DNA of 64,000 nt. It comes from Sodiomyces alkalinus F11. Its lineage: Eukaryota > Ascomycota > Sordariomycetes > Glomerellales > Plectosphaerellaceae. Positions 22,901-34,681 of this stretch are shown one piece after another. Within the stretch, counting starts at the first letter, position 1; every line of letters starts with the position of its first letter. The stretch covers positions 3,503,185 through 3,567,184 of the forward strand of contig NW_021167079.1 of NCBI RefSeq assembly GCF_003711515.1. The letters are read 5' to 3'. Under the pieces are notes generated by a model. That model had not been told where the DNA came from and did no database searches. It was given only the letters and a program-made list of their open reading frames with translations. The position numbers and the translations under genes are program-made.

Positions 22901-25900
22901 TAACCTAGGGGGTGGTACGCTATTATCGTACGACAATACTATTAAGATTATAATAAGAATAAGGGGTATCCCTTTCTATTAACTAAGCTAGAGCGCTATT
23001 ATACTACGCGATCCTAGATTTAGGATTATTAATCTATATCTTTAATAATTAAGGCCGTTTTACGGCTATTAGACTACCCACGGATACTTTATCTTTATCC
23101 TTTTAAGTAGGTATTTATAAGGCTTTTATCCTCGGATACAGAGACGTTAAGCTACGTATGTAATCCCTATTAGGTATAAAGAGGCTATTACGCCTCTATA
23201 CTATCGTATACTATAAGGAATTCGTTACTGATACCGTCTCGGAATACTAGCTACGCCTATAAGGTTACCGCTAGGATACCGTAAACGATACTATTATTAG
23301 CTCTGCCGATAACCGGCCTATCTATAAGCTACTAGATATCTATGGCTAGTATATAATCAAGCGCGCGGAAGCCACGGCCGCTACCGCGTTCGCGGTCTCG
23401 GTAAGGCACCCCCGCGATAACCCGTATAGAAGATCACGATAACCGCAGTAACCGTAGAAGACTACAGTATAACGGTGGTATAAACGCCTCGGCCCCTACG
23501 GCACTAATACTCTTATAAAGATTGTCGACGTTATTTAGGGGGTAAAGATAAAGGGACCTCGTATAACGGACTATAACGCGTATAGGTAATCGTAAATACC
23601 TATATAGATCCGGCGAATACTATCCCCTTACCCGTTAAGGCCCGGAGAGGCCCTAGCTATTCATTTCTATAATCTACAAAAGGCGGAGTCGTTAGTAGGC
23701 GGCCTATATAAGCCTATTATAGTTGTTATAGATATATATATAGGTTATACGTGGAATTACTACCTATAGAAGAGAGACTAAGGCTTTATCTTATACGCGC
23801 TAAAGGATATTTTTACCCTGCTTAAGACCTAATTCGACGCTAAGCTATATATCCTACGGGCCGATTCTAAGATACTTTAGCACCTAGAAGTCGTTACTTT
23901 CCTCGCTACTAAGGGGGTAGAAGGCTAGCCGTCGGCACTATACTTATAGGATTAAAACGGCGTTATGGAATAGATTAAAGGTATCGTTAAGAGAAAGGCG
24001 AGGGCTATAAGAATTAAAGCTAATCTGCCTATATCTATCTACCCTAAGATCTTTAAGACTACTATATATCTATATAATAGGACGCCACGATATATTAATA
24101 ACTAGCGAACGCTATACAAAGGCCTACGCGGCCGTTAACCTAACCTTATGCACCTATAAGCTTACGGCTATAAAGCCTTTATAAAAACACGGGATACCTA
24201 AGCTAAAAGGAACCGCCTATAAAAGCTAGAACCGAAGGTATAGATCGGTTATTATATCGGATACTAATCCTCGAATAGCTTCCGTATTTAGCTACCACAC
24301 TTAACGGATATTATTACTATAAAAGATATAGTCTTTAACGAAGATAAGATATTTAACGGTAGGATTAAAACGCTATAAGCTATAGCTTCCGCTAAGGAAA
24401 TTAGGGAACGCCTATAATCTATCCGTATCACCTAATCTAATAAGACCGCGAATAGGCTACTATTAAGGGGTATAGCCGTAGACGTATTAGATCTCGAGTC
24501 GGAAGACTCTAACGCTACCGCTATTACTACTGGTAAAGGCGACGCTACCGCTATTAGTACGGATAAAGGCGAGGCCGTCGCTATTACTATAAAAGAGGCC
24601 ACTACTATTATTATAGACGCGGTTCTAAATCTATAGCCTAATACCTAGGCTATAGATTTAGAACCTCGTAACTCTAACACTACCGCTATTACTACGTGAG
24701 AGGCTACTACTATTATTATAGACTATAGCACCGCTATTACTACGGACACCGATACTATTACGGACACTCCGCGGTTTACCGCTATAAGGTTCGAACCGTT
24801 TCCCACGCCTCTAATATCCCCGGAAGATCCTACGCGCGCGTTCCTTATAGCGGTAGCGGTGGTCAGGGGCGTTAAGGTTAAAGGAGACAATAGTAACTAA
24901 CAGGCAGCCGTGGATACCCCTAAGGGGTGCCTATTACCCGCGTGCCTATCCATCGTAAGTATCTATAAGACCGAGAAGGTACAGAACGATAATACGTAGA
25001 AGGCGTTCTTTAACGGTAGAAGGACTTATAACCCTATACGTAGGAGGAAGTAAGCTATTAACGACGGTATTATTATCGGCGCTAGTATTATAGATCCCTC
25101 TCCCTTTAACGCCTCCCTATCGCGCCTAACCCGCGAGGATCTCCCGCCTCCGTTAAACCACTACCGCGATATACGCCTCCACCTATTACGGGAACGGTAG
25201 TTATAGGCTAAGGGGGAATACCTTAAAGGACACCGATAGATAGGCTATTAGTAGGAGGTTTACGGTAATTAGGCTAATAAATAATAAGTCCTCGCCTATA
25301 GATAGGTATACACCTATACATTTCATAAAGAGGGTACCCTCCTTAAGTGTAAGGCACGCCTTATAGTATAAAGGGACTAATAAAAACGGTTAAAGACTAA
25401 AGATAACTACGCTGCTATATGAGCCTCGCGGTCCTTCCGTATACTAATAGCTATCGCCGCTCGATTTAATCTAAAAATAAAGTAGTTCGACGCTATAAAC
25501 GTATTCGTTAATGCTAGCCTTAAAGAAAAGGTGTTTATAAAGATACCGTAAGGCTACGAAGTACTAGGTAAGGTCCTACTACTACGGAAAGCCCTCTTCG
25601 GCTTAAGGGTATCGCTACTACTATAGTAAGAGGAACTGAGCGGCACGCTATAGAAGATAGGATTTATGGCTATACCTAATAACCCCTATATTATAATCTA
25701 CGATAGTTTAATCCTATTCTTCTACGTTAACGATATCGGACTTATTTACTATAAAGACCGTAAGACTAACGCCGACGACCTTAAGGCCGCCCTTAAACGA
25801 AGCTATAGACTATTAGAAGGCGAAGAAATCCGTTAGTTCCTAGGTATTAAGGTCCTAAGGGATAGAGCTACCCGTAGCTTATAGCTATTATAATCCTCCT

Positions 25901-26700
25901 ATATAGAGAAGATCGCGGTTAAATACTACGTAGATATCCTTTACCGAAGACTATTAAAAGTCCTATTATTAATAGTAGAACTATTAATACCACGTAACGG
26001 TATATACGCGACGATTCCTAAGGTCCGTTAGTATTAGGGTATAATTAGTTCTATCCTATACGCCGCTATTATAGTAAGACCCGATATCGCGTTCGCCTAT
26101 TCGAAGCTTTCCTAATATAACGTTAACCCCTTCTCTAACCACCTTAAAAGGGCTTAATAAGTGCTACTATTCTTATACTATATAAGGCACTACTACCTAG
26201 AATTTAGCGGCGATAAACTCTTCCTAACTGTAAACGACGCGTCCTTTAGGGATAATCTAGACTGTAAGAGTTCGTAAGGATATACGATAAAACTCTTTAG
26301 TGGCACCGTTAACTAGAAGGCGGGTAAATAACCGATAGTCACGACGTCGGTAATAGAATCGGAACTACTCGCTCTTATAAAGGCCGCTAAAAAGACGTTA
26401 TTCGTTAGCCAGATATTAAGGGATTTAGAGCTTCGGTTAGATTAACAATAGCTATAATTATACTACGATAAGTAGCAGACTATTAACCTCGTTGATAAGA
26501 AGGTATAATGCCTACGGATAAGGTTATAGTATATCGATATACATAACTAGTAAGCGTGCTAGTTAGTGTAATAAGGTCTTTTTAAGATTATACACGTTAA
26601 CACGAAGGAGATAATCGCGGATGGTTTAATAAAGGCATTACCGAAGGCAGGTATTAAATGATTATAGTAATAGCTTAATTTAACTAATTAAAAGGATCGT
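22900..26700 (+). pseudogene. Pol of the complete Copia element
   Basis: In order: a decayed protease (LILDLGLLIYIFNN near 23000), GAG-pre-integrase (RW-KRLGPYGTNTLIKI, about 23475), integrase core (IVVIDIYIGYTWNYYL near 23710, then TTIYLYNRTPRYINNQRTLY near 24060), a long Ala/Thr/Asp-rich linker, RT (FNLKIKQFDAINVFVNASL near 25470, LLRKALFGLR near 25590) and a catalytic box that now reads YVND at 25723-25734, with Asp to Asn after a T. RNase H follows with YTIKLFSGTVNQKAGKQPIV (about 26280) and IIADGLIKALPKAG (about 26600). Confidence 0.88.
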
Positions 26701-27016
26701 ATTAAGTGGTCTAAACGACTATACGAAGAGATTAAACGTGCTAAAGCTATAGCCGTAGCGACTATAAAGGCCCCCGAGGGCGTAGTAGATCTGATAGATA
26801 TAGATCCGATTAAGCAGATCCGGCTAATCAGGATTAAGGAACTAATTAAGATAGAATTAAATCAAATGGTTAAATAGGGCGGATTTAGATCCCTTTTATA
26901 AGGGCGTTTTCCCTTAGCGGTTAATTTTTCGATAGAAAAGTTAAGAGCGTTTAGTTTAAACCAAAGCCTCTAATTAGTTAGTTAACCTAGGAAGACCCAC
27001 CTTAACTAAGGGGGTA

Positions 27017-27258
27017 TATTGTATAGGTATACGGACTATAACGTGGTCTATCAGGGATCCAGGGGAGATCCACGCTATAACTAAGGGCTTCGGATATCGG
27101 GGACCTCGGGTATCCGGATATAATAGGGGCGGATACCGGAAAAGACCGGATAGGATCTAAATGACTTAGTACCCATAATAGAGTCTTCACCACCTAAATT
27201 AAGGCCATAAGAGACTCTCCCAGATATAACTTAATATAATACACACACACGAGATTTC
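27017..27258 (+). repeat. 3' LTR of the complete Copia element, left part
   Basis: Begins TATTGTATAGGTATACGG after the polypurine tract. It is interrupted at ATTTC (27254-27258) by the nested element. The remaining LTR resumes after 30705 and ends at 30754 (TTTGACGTGCGACA). Confidence 0.92.
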
Positions 27259-27512
27259 TGTTAGATATAGCGTAACCGTAAATAATACCGTAGAACAGTA
27301 ATAGGGCAGTTGATCTGTTGATTTAATTCAGGCTTGTAAATCTGATATCTGTGTGTGTAACTGTGCTAAAATCCTGGACCGTTAGGGAACTCCTGCCACC
27401 GTAGTTTTTATGGTGAAGATTCTACAGGTGTCCACCCGGATAACCGAGATTATAATCCTTCTATTAAATCCGTACCCGTTATATTACCGTTAATCTTACG
27501 GCCTATCCGACA
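27259..27512 (-). repeat. LTR of nested element, left (3' LTR in its own orientation)
   Basis: 254 bp, starts TGTTAGATATAGCG and ends TATCCGACA. Near-identical to 30452-30705. Confidence 0.92.
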
Positions 27513-27629
27513 CACCCCCTTAACAGCCATAACGGCAGTTAGGTTATTAACGCTGTTTATAGCAGGCCGACGGTTTAATCGTTCCGTAGCTTCCTTTAAT
27601 TTTAATCTTCGGCGTTCTAAAATACTCTA

Positions 27630-28190
27630 TTAAGACCTCCTCTAGCTTCCGTTACTATAGGCGTTCCCGTATATACACCACGCCCGCCTAGTCTCTAAAT
27701 ATCGTGAATTTCTCGCCCGTTAAAGGTGTCTTCGTTAATCCCCACGACGTAATTATCGTTAATCCATCGTGGCGTCGATCGTCATGCCCGTTAGATATTC
27801 TGTTAGGACTTCTACTAGCTTCTTTTACTATAGTCGGTCCCTCCTATCTATTAGGTCGTCGATCGTTACGGCGTTAATCTATCGCTGCGTTAAATAATCG
27901 CGACGTTAATCTATCGATCTATCGTAACGTTAATTATCGTAAACGTTAATTCTTAATCTATCGGATACTCCGTCGGGACTTCCACGAGCTACTTTAGCTA
28001 TACTCGGTCCCTTGTATCTATTATGCCTACCTGGGCTTTAAACGTCGCGAACTTCTCGCCCGTTAACGCCTTCGTTAATCCGTCCGCCACTATCGCGGTG
28101 TTAATCCAACGCGGCGTTTAATATTCGGTCGGGACTTCTACCAGTAATTTTTGCTGTGGTCGGTCCCTCCTATCTATCAGGCCCTCGACC
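27630..28190 (-). repeat. Imperfect tandem repeat, four units of about 156-173 bp, from Copia RNase H
   Basis: Units begin near 27630, 27803, 27973 and 28129, each with a version of GGGACTTCTAC followed 25-30 bp later by TCGGTCCCTCCTATCTAT. On the minus strand units 1 and 3 still translate as the Copia RNase H end (LTK-PLTGEKFTIFRD and LTKALTGEKFATFKAQ). So the tail of a pol gene was tandemly amplified inside this element. Confidence 0.7.
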
Positions 28191-28244
28191 GTAATAAGGG
28201 TACTCGACGTGGTACTCGCGGAGGTGCCGTATCTTGAACGCCGG

Positions 28245-28382
28245 ATAGAAGATCTCGACCGTATCTGCGGTAAACGAGGCGGCACACGAGGCAGCACACG
28301 ATATCAGGAAGATTTCGACCGTATCTTCGGCATATGCTGCGGCACACGAGGCAGCACATGAGGCAGCACACGAGGCGGTTAA
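28245..28382 (-). repeat. Tandem repeat with GGCACACGAGGCA units
   Basis: Two units of about 70 bp, each with AAGAT(C/T)TCGACCGTATCT followed by two to four 12-bp copies of CACACGAGGCAG. The minus strand reads as a low-complexity Cys/Ala/Ser peptide (SCAASCAAS). A frame of 76 codons at 28170-28400 is probably only a product of this repeat. Confidence 0.65.
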
Positions 28383-28692
28383 GAAGATCTCGGCCTTCAC
28401 CCCCGAGCTCTGACGCGTGCGGGAGATCTTGAGTCTGTAGAGCCGGAATCTGATGCTTTGACTTCCTCGTAATATAAACTGTGCTCTGTGTTTGTGTAGG
28501 AATATATGCTTATTAGCCTTCTATGTTATTTCTTTACAGACTCGGGTACTTAGTGTCTTTTGCGGCGTCTGCCGGCACCGTTTTCCTCCGGTAGTTCCGG
28601 AGACTTGATTACGAAGAGCTTCCGGCCGGCGTTAAACGCCGATATCCGGTCTTCTTCAGCTTCTTTTCCAGATTCTTTTCCAGTCAGGGCGC

Positions 28693-28868
28693 GCTCCTCT
28701 ATTCATAGGAGCCCTGCAGCCAGCTATAACTACAGGGGCATCGTAGCACCGTCTTATATTTACTAGCTATCTTCTTACCAATATAGGCGCGTTCCTCTAT
28801 CTATAAGGAACCCTATAGGCGTAGCTATAGGGGAATCGCTATATCGTGTTCCTCTATCTATAAGGAAC
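28693..28868. repeat. Three spaced copies of a hairpin, GTTCCT...AGGAAC
   Basis: At 28693-28712 (GCTCCT/AGGAGC), 28791-28811 and 28848-28868 (both GTTCCT/AGGAAC) the same 20-bp stem-loop recurs. The first copy has compensating changes in both arms. It is followed each time by a GC-rich C(T/C)A(T/C)AGG-like stretch. Confidence 0.7.
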
Positions 28869-30451
28869 CCTACGGCCGTAACCGTAAAGGCATCACGATT
28901 TCCTAATATCACAGCTACTATTAGTGCTATAACCGACAGCGGGGTTACTAGTAGAGCGGGAAGCTATAGACTAGGTAGCTATAGACGGTAATCAGGCGCC
29001 ACGCCAGCTAAATCACACAGTTCGTGTCCTAAATCTTATCTATCTAGACTCGAGATAGCCTCCTCCACCCCCTATGGCCGGAAGCTATAAACTATAACCT
29101 TGACGGCAACGCCGTCAAGGAAGGGGATCCGGGGGTAACTGGCCCCGGCAAGGGCGTTTATAAGTAGTTAAATTCAGAATAAGCAGTTGTGTAAAGGGGG
29201 GTCCTTAGCTTATGCCTCTATAAAACGGCCTTAATCCACCCGCTTACTGCTGGGTATTATAGACCGGGGAAGGGTATAGTTGTATCAGGGCTATAAGCCT
29301 TGCCCTTGGTATCTTATTATGAAACAGAAGTCCCCAGCGTGGAGTACTCTAGCCGGATGTTAAAGTCCTTTAAATAACGCCTGCTTTCTCGCAGGATTAT
29401 ATTAGCTTAATGTCACTCTCGCGGGCATATTCGTTACGGTAAGAGCTGCCGCTTAAAGCAACTAATGCAGGAACTCCCGTATAACGGTATAGATATCTGA
29501 CGCCGTTGATTATAATTGTAAAATTCGGAAAGATCGATATAATCCACCGCGTAGTTATAAAAAGGAAAGATCGGTATATTCCGTGTAGGCAGGAGCCGTA
29601 CGTGGCTTTCGGAGGATATCTAACCGTTCTACGACTGTAGTCGTAGAGTGGTTAGTATCGTTAAAAGCACGTAGATATATAATCGGTTTAATCGTGGAAA
29701 TAACTTAGCTTATAGGGTAGATCCCTCTGCTCGTAGTGGGCAGTTGAATCAGTAACGCCGTGCTACCGGCGACTACTCTTTCTCCATAGCAGTCTTGCGG
29801 TCATTAGTTTCGGGTCTGAATAAGTACCCGTTTGACCTGCGGACTCGCGAGGATTCCTTAAGCCCACTCTGGAGTAGGCTGTTCAGGGAATGTATGCTAG
29901 TCTTCTTGTAAGGTCGTGACTTGTCTTCGGTATACGTGTGGTGCTCTTCGGTTGTTGTTTGACGTTATAGGTGACCGTTTTGGTAACCGTCAGGTCTGCC
30001 ACGAAGGTATCCTCGTTCTGGCAGCCGCTAGATCTACCGCGGAGGTCCGTTCAGGTGGCCGATCCGGCGGTGGTTAGATCTGTTGCGTAGGTAGGCGGCA
30101 TGGTGGTTCGATTAAGGGTTATAAGGTTGTTGAAATCAGGGTAAGGCTCTAAGGCTAGTATAAGGAAAAAAGGAGATTATCTTTAAGGTTAGTGAATTAG
30201 TTCCGGACGCTATAGGCTATAACCGTCGCATTGTTACTTTATTTCCAGAAAGTCTAGTCGCTTTGGGTATGATTTTATATGGTATTAACCTCGGAGATCT
30301 TATAGAAAGGTGATCTTGATGGTCTGTTGGCTTCTTGGAAGCCGTAAAAGATTCGGTAAAAGGTTCGCTGTACCGGCTCGGCTTAGATAGCTCTTAATCG
30401 GTAGTTCGAGAGGTAAAGGATAGGTTATCAATAGTATGTGAGACTCTTAAT

Positions 30452-30705
30452 TATTAGATACAGCGTAACCGTAAATAATAACGTAGAATAGTAATAGGGT
30501 AGTTGATCTGTTAATTTAATTCAGGCTTGTAAATCTAAGATCTGTCTGTGTAACTGTGCTAAAATCCTGGACCGTTGGGGAACTCCTGCCACCGTAATTT
30601 TTATGGTGAAGATTCTGCAGGTATCCACCCGGATAACCGAGATTACAATCCTTCTGTCAAATCCGTGCCCGTTACGTAACCGTCAATCTTACGGCCTGTC
30701 CGACA
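30452..30705 (-). repeat. LTR of nested element, right (5' LTR in its own orientation)
   Basis: 254 bp, starts TATTAGATACAGCG (TG changed to TA) and ends TGTCCGACA. It is followed by the target duplication ATTTC and the rest of the split Copia LTR. Confidence 0.92.
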
Positions 30706-30754
30706 ATTTCTGCTCTACTAAGTTGATTATCTAAGTGCTATTTGACGTGCGACA

Positions 30755-31610
30755 CACTCCACGTACTACCGATACTGCCTACTTACCTGCCTACCTACCT
30801 GCCTACCTACCTTTCTACCGACCTATATAACCTATATCTACGATTCTACGGTTCGAATAATCGGTGGGCTTAGTCGTACGCTCATAAATCTATAAAATCT
30901 ACTAAAAAATCATAAAAGCTACGATTATGTGAATTAAACAGATACACTATTCTTTACGTACGGATACTATAACCACTTCACTATGAGGGCTATTCTAGTT
31001 ATACTACTAGGATATCTTTCGTTGCTTATAAGTCTTTAGTTCTTCTACTAAGATTTCTATACCTATATATTTTCTAACCGTGGAATCCCATATAAACATC
31101 GTGTTTTCTACGCGACCGTGAATCCCCTTGTTTCGCGAAGACCTATTGTAGGATCCTCGTAAATAAAGGAATTATACCGGCTCCGCTTTAGTCCTATCAG
31201 AATAAAGGAATACTATCTTTAGAAATAAAGGAATTCTATTATCTACACGTATAGGTATCGTTTTCTGTATCTACGAAGCCGTTTTTCCTTTTTTAGAATA
31301 AAAAACGGCTTTACTTTAGACTTATAAGAATAAATAATTATACCGGCCTCGCTTTAGACCGCCGGAATAAAGAAATACTATCTTTAGAAATAAAGGAAGT
31401 CTGTTATTCGTAAGTACGAGTATTATTTTCTTTATCTATAAAGCTGCTTTTTCTTTTTTTTAGAATAAAAAACTATATACCGGCTCCACTTTAGACTAGC
31501 ACGAATAAAGGTATCGCTATAGTAGCCACCCGTGCAAAGAATAAAGAAAACAATAAAGAAAAGAACTATTTTCTTTATTTATATTATCACTTCGTTAGTT
31601 CTTATCCAAA
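30755..31610. other. Spacer with CTAC microsatellite and tandem AATAAAGG repeats
   Basis: After the target duplication CACTC there is a (CTAC/CTGC)n run at 30777-30820. From about 31160 to 31500 a unit of about 165 bp occurs twice plus a partial third copy, with landmarks TTATACCGGC, TACTATCTTTAGAAATAAAGGAA, and TTTTTAGAATAAAAAAC. No coding frame. This may be the 5' untranslated part of the next Copia element, but no LTR was recognised. Confidence 0.5.
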
Positions 31611-31614
31611 ATAC

Positions 31615-33001
31615 ATAAAATAAATACCGTTTAGAAGCTCTTAAGATACCCGCGTAGGCAGACCTTAAAGATATTAATGTGAAGAAGCTTAAGGGTAGTC
31701 AGGACTACTAGACCTGGACGATAGCTATACGTGCCCACTCTACACGTAAGGGAAAGCTTCTAAAAGAGCTTATAAAACCCCTGTCTTTAGATACCTCTAA
31801 TAAAGTAAAAGAGGAAGATTTAAAGATTACTGGAGATTTACTCTTCGCTCTATAAGACGGGCCCGTAACGCAGGTTTCGGACCTTAATTTTACTTTAGAA
31901 ATCTAGGAAAAGCTAAAATCCCTATACGAGAAAAAGGGGTTTTAAGCAGACTACGACGTCCTTACGTCGTTCTTTAACCTACATATCTTAGAATTCCCTA
32001 CACTTAAGGACTTTTTATATAAAGTCTAAGAAAGACTAATTACCCTTCGAGGAAGGGATATTATACTACTAGATAAGGTGGTTCTTACCTAGACTCTAAA
32101 CTGCCTAGATAAGCGGTACGACGTAGTCACTATATAGATTTCGTAGGCTCTTCGGCACGATATCGGTAGTTATACGTTCGATAAGATCATTACGGAACTA
32201 ATAAACGCGTTAAGGAAAATCGACTCTTCCACTTCGAAGGCCCTACTTATAAAAGCATAGAAAATTCAGAAAGAATAGTCTAATAGCGGTTAGAAGAACG
32301 TCTTCTATAGTAACTATAAAAGGCCTGGATATTAGCCGACAAACTACTATTGTGTATACCCTAAAAAAACCCCGTAGGATAGGTAATCCAGGGAAATTCA
32401 GGTTTAAGGAAAAATACCTGAAATCGGGTAAATAAAAATAAAAAGCCTCCGAAGAAGAAGACGGAACCGTCGAAGCTATCGTTATAAGAGTCTAAAATAC
32501 TTAATTTCTTCCGTTAGTGCGAGTAATAAAAGCTCCTAGGGAAAATAAGTAACGATAAGACTATTAATTTAGTCTCTGATTTACCCCCTATAGAGGAGCC
32601 TTTTTTAGAAGAAGAAGAAGAATCAGAATAAAAATCAGAAGAAGAAAAAGAAGAAAAAGAGGATTAGGAAGAAGAAGAAAAAGAGGATTAGGAAGAAGAA
32701 GAAGACTCGGATAACAAAGTTCTTTTTTAAGACGTTCCTATTATGCCAAAAACCCTTACGTCTCCCGGACCCCTACGCGGAAGACCTAATAGATATAGAA
32801 CAGGTATTTATCCTTTAAAATAAACCATAAATAAATAAAACCCCTATTAATATAAATATAGGACAGGTAGTGGAAAAGACTAATAGGATTTTAGATATTA
32901 AATTAAATTTGAATTTTTATATTAATAGTGGCGCTATAGCACACGTAGTAGAAAATAAAACGCTCTTTTCTACGTATACAACTACTTAAAGTACTGCTAG
33001 T
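31615..33001 (+). pseudogene. Gag and start of Pol of second Copia element
   Basis: Gag of the UBN2 type: KGSQDYQTWTIAIRAHS (about 31690), LKITGDLLFAL, FFNLHILEFPTLKDFLY, RYDVVTI. A zinc knuckle with all ligands turned to Tyr, Y-SN-Y-KRPG-Y-QPTN-Y, lies at 32304-32345. Then a Glu/Lys/Asp-rich stretch of GAA/GAG repeats (32600-32710) and the protease start with INSGAIAHVV at about 32920. Confidence 0.75.
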
Positions 33002-33207
33002 TGTCGCATTAGCACGAGCCTCGGGGGTAGGCACAGGCCTCGGGGGTGGAAATAACAAGGGTGGACCCACGGTAAAATACCGGATGGGATCTAAATAGAG
33101 CAGTACTTCCGGAGGAGTACTGCCCCTTATAAAAATAGGGTAAACGGTCTCACACACGTTATAACTTAACACAATACACACACGCGAAGATTTCCCCTAA
33201 GTCAGAA
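33002..33207 (+). repeat. 5' LTR of the Copia derivative (3' end missing)
   Basis: 206 bp align with 34682-34888. Holds a doubled AGGCCTCGGGGGT-like unit. The terminal GTGCATTTGACGTGCGACA present in the partner is absent. Confidence 0.85.
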
Positions 33208-34681
33208 TAATATCTTCTATACCTTTAAGCTATCCTTTTTACCCTATTCCACTATAAAAGTAACCACGTTATAAGCACTTAATCGACTATTATTAATCTA
33301 ATTAGGGTAACCTCTTTGCTTAAGTAATAGAAGATATTCTCTAACGTTTACCGCGATTAATAGATCCTAACCACCTAGAAGGATTAGATTATATAGAAAC
33401 GTAGTATCCGCAGGAAGTTCTCCTCTTTTTAGAATAATTATCTTAATCCTTAACTGGATAATAACGAAGTAGAAGCCTCCCTGCTACTTAAGCCTACGCC
33501 ACTTAACGTACGTATGTACGAAGCCGCGAGTAGCGTTAAAGTTTCTATATTAATAGACGACCTTTCTAACTAAGGAAGAATACGATACCTTTAAAACCGT
33601 CGCGTATATCGCGAAGAAAAGGCCGACTACGATAGTCAGTAATAAGAACTTAATAACCTACGCTCCTATATCCTAGACACGATTTACGCCCCTCTTAGCG
33701 ACCTCCTTAGAGTATTACTAGAAGACTAAGTAAATAACGCGAGGGCGTGGATTACTACCCTCTATAAGCACGTAGCTCCCACGCTTATAGATTAATGCCG
33801 TAAGGCTCTATATTAATATCGTTAGCTTATTAAGCCGCTAAAGACTATCCCTGCGGATATAGATAGGTGGATTGCTAATTAAAAGGCCACCCTAATAGGA
33901 TACTAACACGCTAGGGTTATCGAGATAGCTTCTGCAGATCGTTAGGCAATAGATGCCCTCGCCGCGATACGTCCCGTTACTCGGGAATAGTGTTATATCT
34001 ACGTGGCGACGAATAGGCAGAGGATTAATAATAACGAGCTATTGATTAGTGACCTCGCGTAGGACCTTAAGGTGCTATTTAAGTCTATAAGGGATATCTA
34101 ATCTATCACTTTGGTAGAGGAATCCTATTGGTATCGCTATTACTACGAACCACCGCTATTGCTACGGAACTATCGGCACTGCTATTACTGTAGAGATACC
34201 CTTACTATCGCTATTACTACGAACTAACCGCTATTACTACGGGACCTTATAGAGAGATCTGCTTGTTATATCGGCACTGCTATTACTACAGAGATACCCT
34301 CGGCACCGCTATTACTACGGAGATACTACCAGAAGATGCCCACTAAAGGCTGCGCCCACGGGAGATATAACTAACGGCTACGTCTATAGGGGGTGGATTT
34401 AAACGCGTTATTATTGTTATAGGAGCTCCTCCAAAGCGTCCCTACGATAGAATTAAACAGGCGGCGATTAACCTAATCGGACTAATCAAAAGCCGGGGAT
34501 TAAGATCAAATTAAACGATTAAAAGGATCGGTTTAAGAGCGTTTTTAAGAGCCTTTTCGAGGACTATTTCTAAGATAGACTATTTTCACGATAGAAAGGA
34601 TTAAGAGCTATTCGGTTTAAACCGAGGCCTCTGATTGGCCAGTCGGCCCGGAAAAGTGGATCCGCTCCAACTAGGGGGGTA

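Larger units (their letters stand above)
27259..30705 (-). mobile_element. Nested non-autonomous Copia-derived LTR element
   Basis: Two 254-bp LTRs (27259-27512 and 30452-30705) with ends TGTTAG...CCGACA, and target duplication ATTTC (27254-27258 and 30706-30710) inside the older Copia LTR. A polypurine tract, TAAGGGGGTG, read on the minus strand next to the left LTR sets the orientation to minus. Coding content is limited to repeated remnants of a Copia RNase H tail (ADGLTKALTGEKFATFKAQ near 28030-28095). No RT, integrase or intact gag was found. It retains many more CA and TG dinucleotides than its surroundings, so it is the younger insertion and less affected by RIP. Confidence 0.88.
20999..30754 (+). 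mobile_element. Complete Ty1/Copia element with nested insertion in its 3' LTR
   Basis: The element is bounded by the target duplication CACTC (20994-20998 and 30755-30759). LTR ends are TATCG and CGATA or CGACA (from TGTCG...CGACA). Internal order is gag, protease, integrase, RT, RNase H, the Copia arrangement. A polypurine tract, ACTAAGGGGGTA, immediately precedes the 3' LTR at 27017. The 3' LTR is split by a 3.4-kb element at 27259-30705. Without that insertion it is about 6.3 kb. Stops of RIP type occur throughout. Confidence 0.93.

Noticed and set aside
27630..28190. Regular repeats that could suggest a CRISPR-like array
   Set aside because: Units of 156-173 bp without unique spacers, in a fungal LTR element; they encode parts of Copia RNase H.
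28170..28400. 76-codon Cys/Ala-rich minus-strand frame that looks like a small secreted Cys-rich protein
   Set aside because: Product of a 12-bp satellite; no signal peptide, and repeats account for the Cys spacing.
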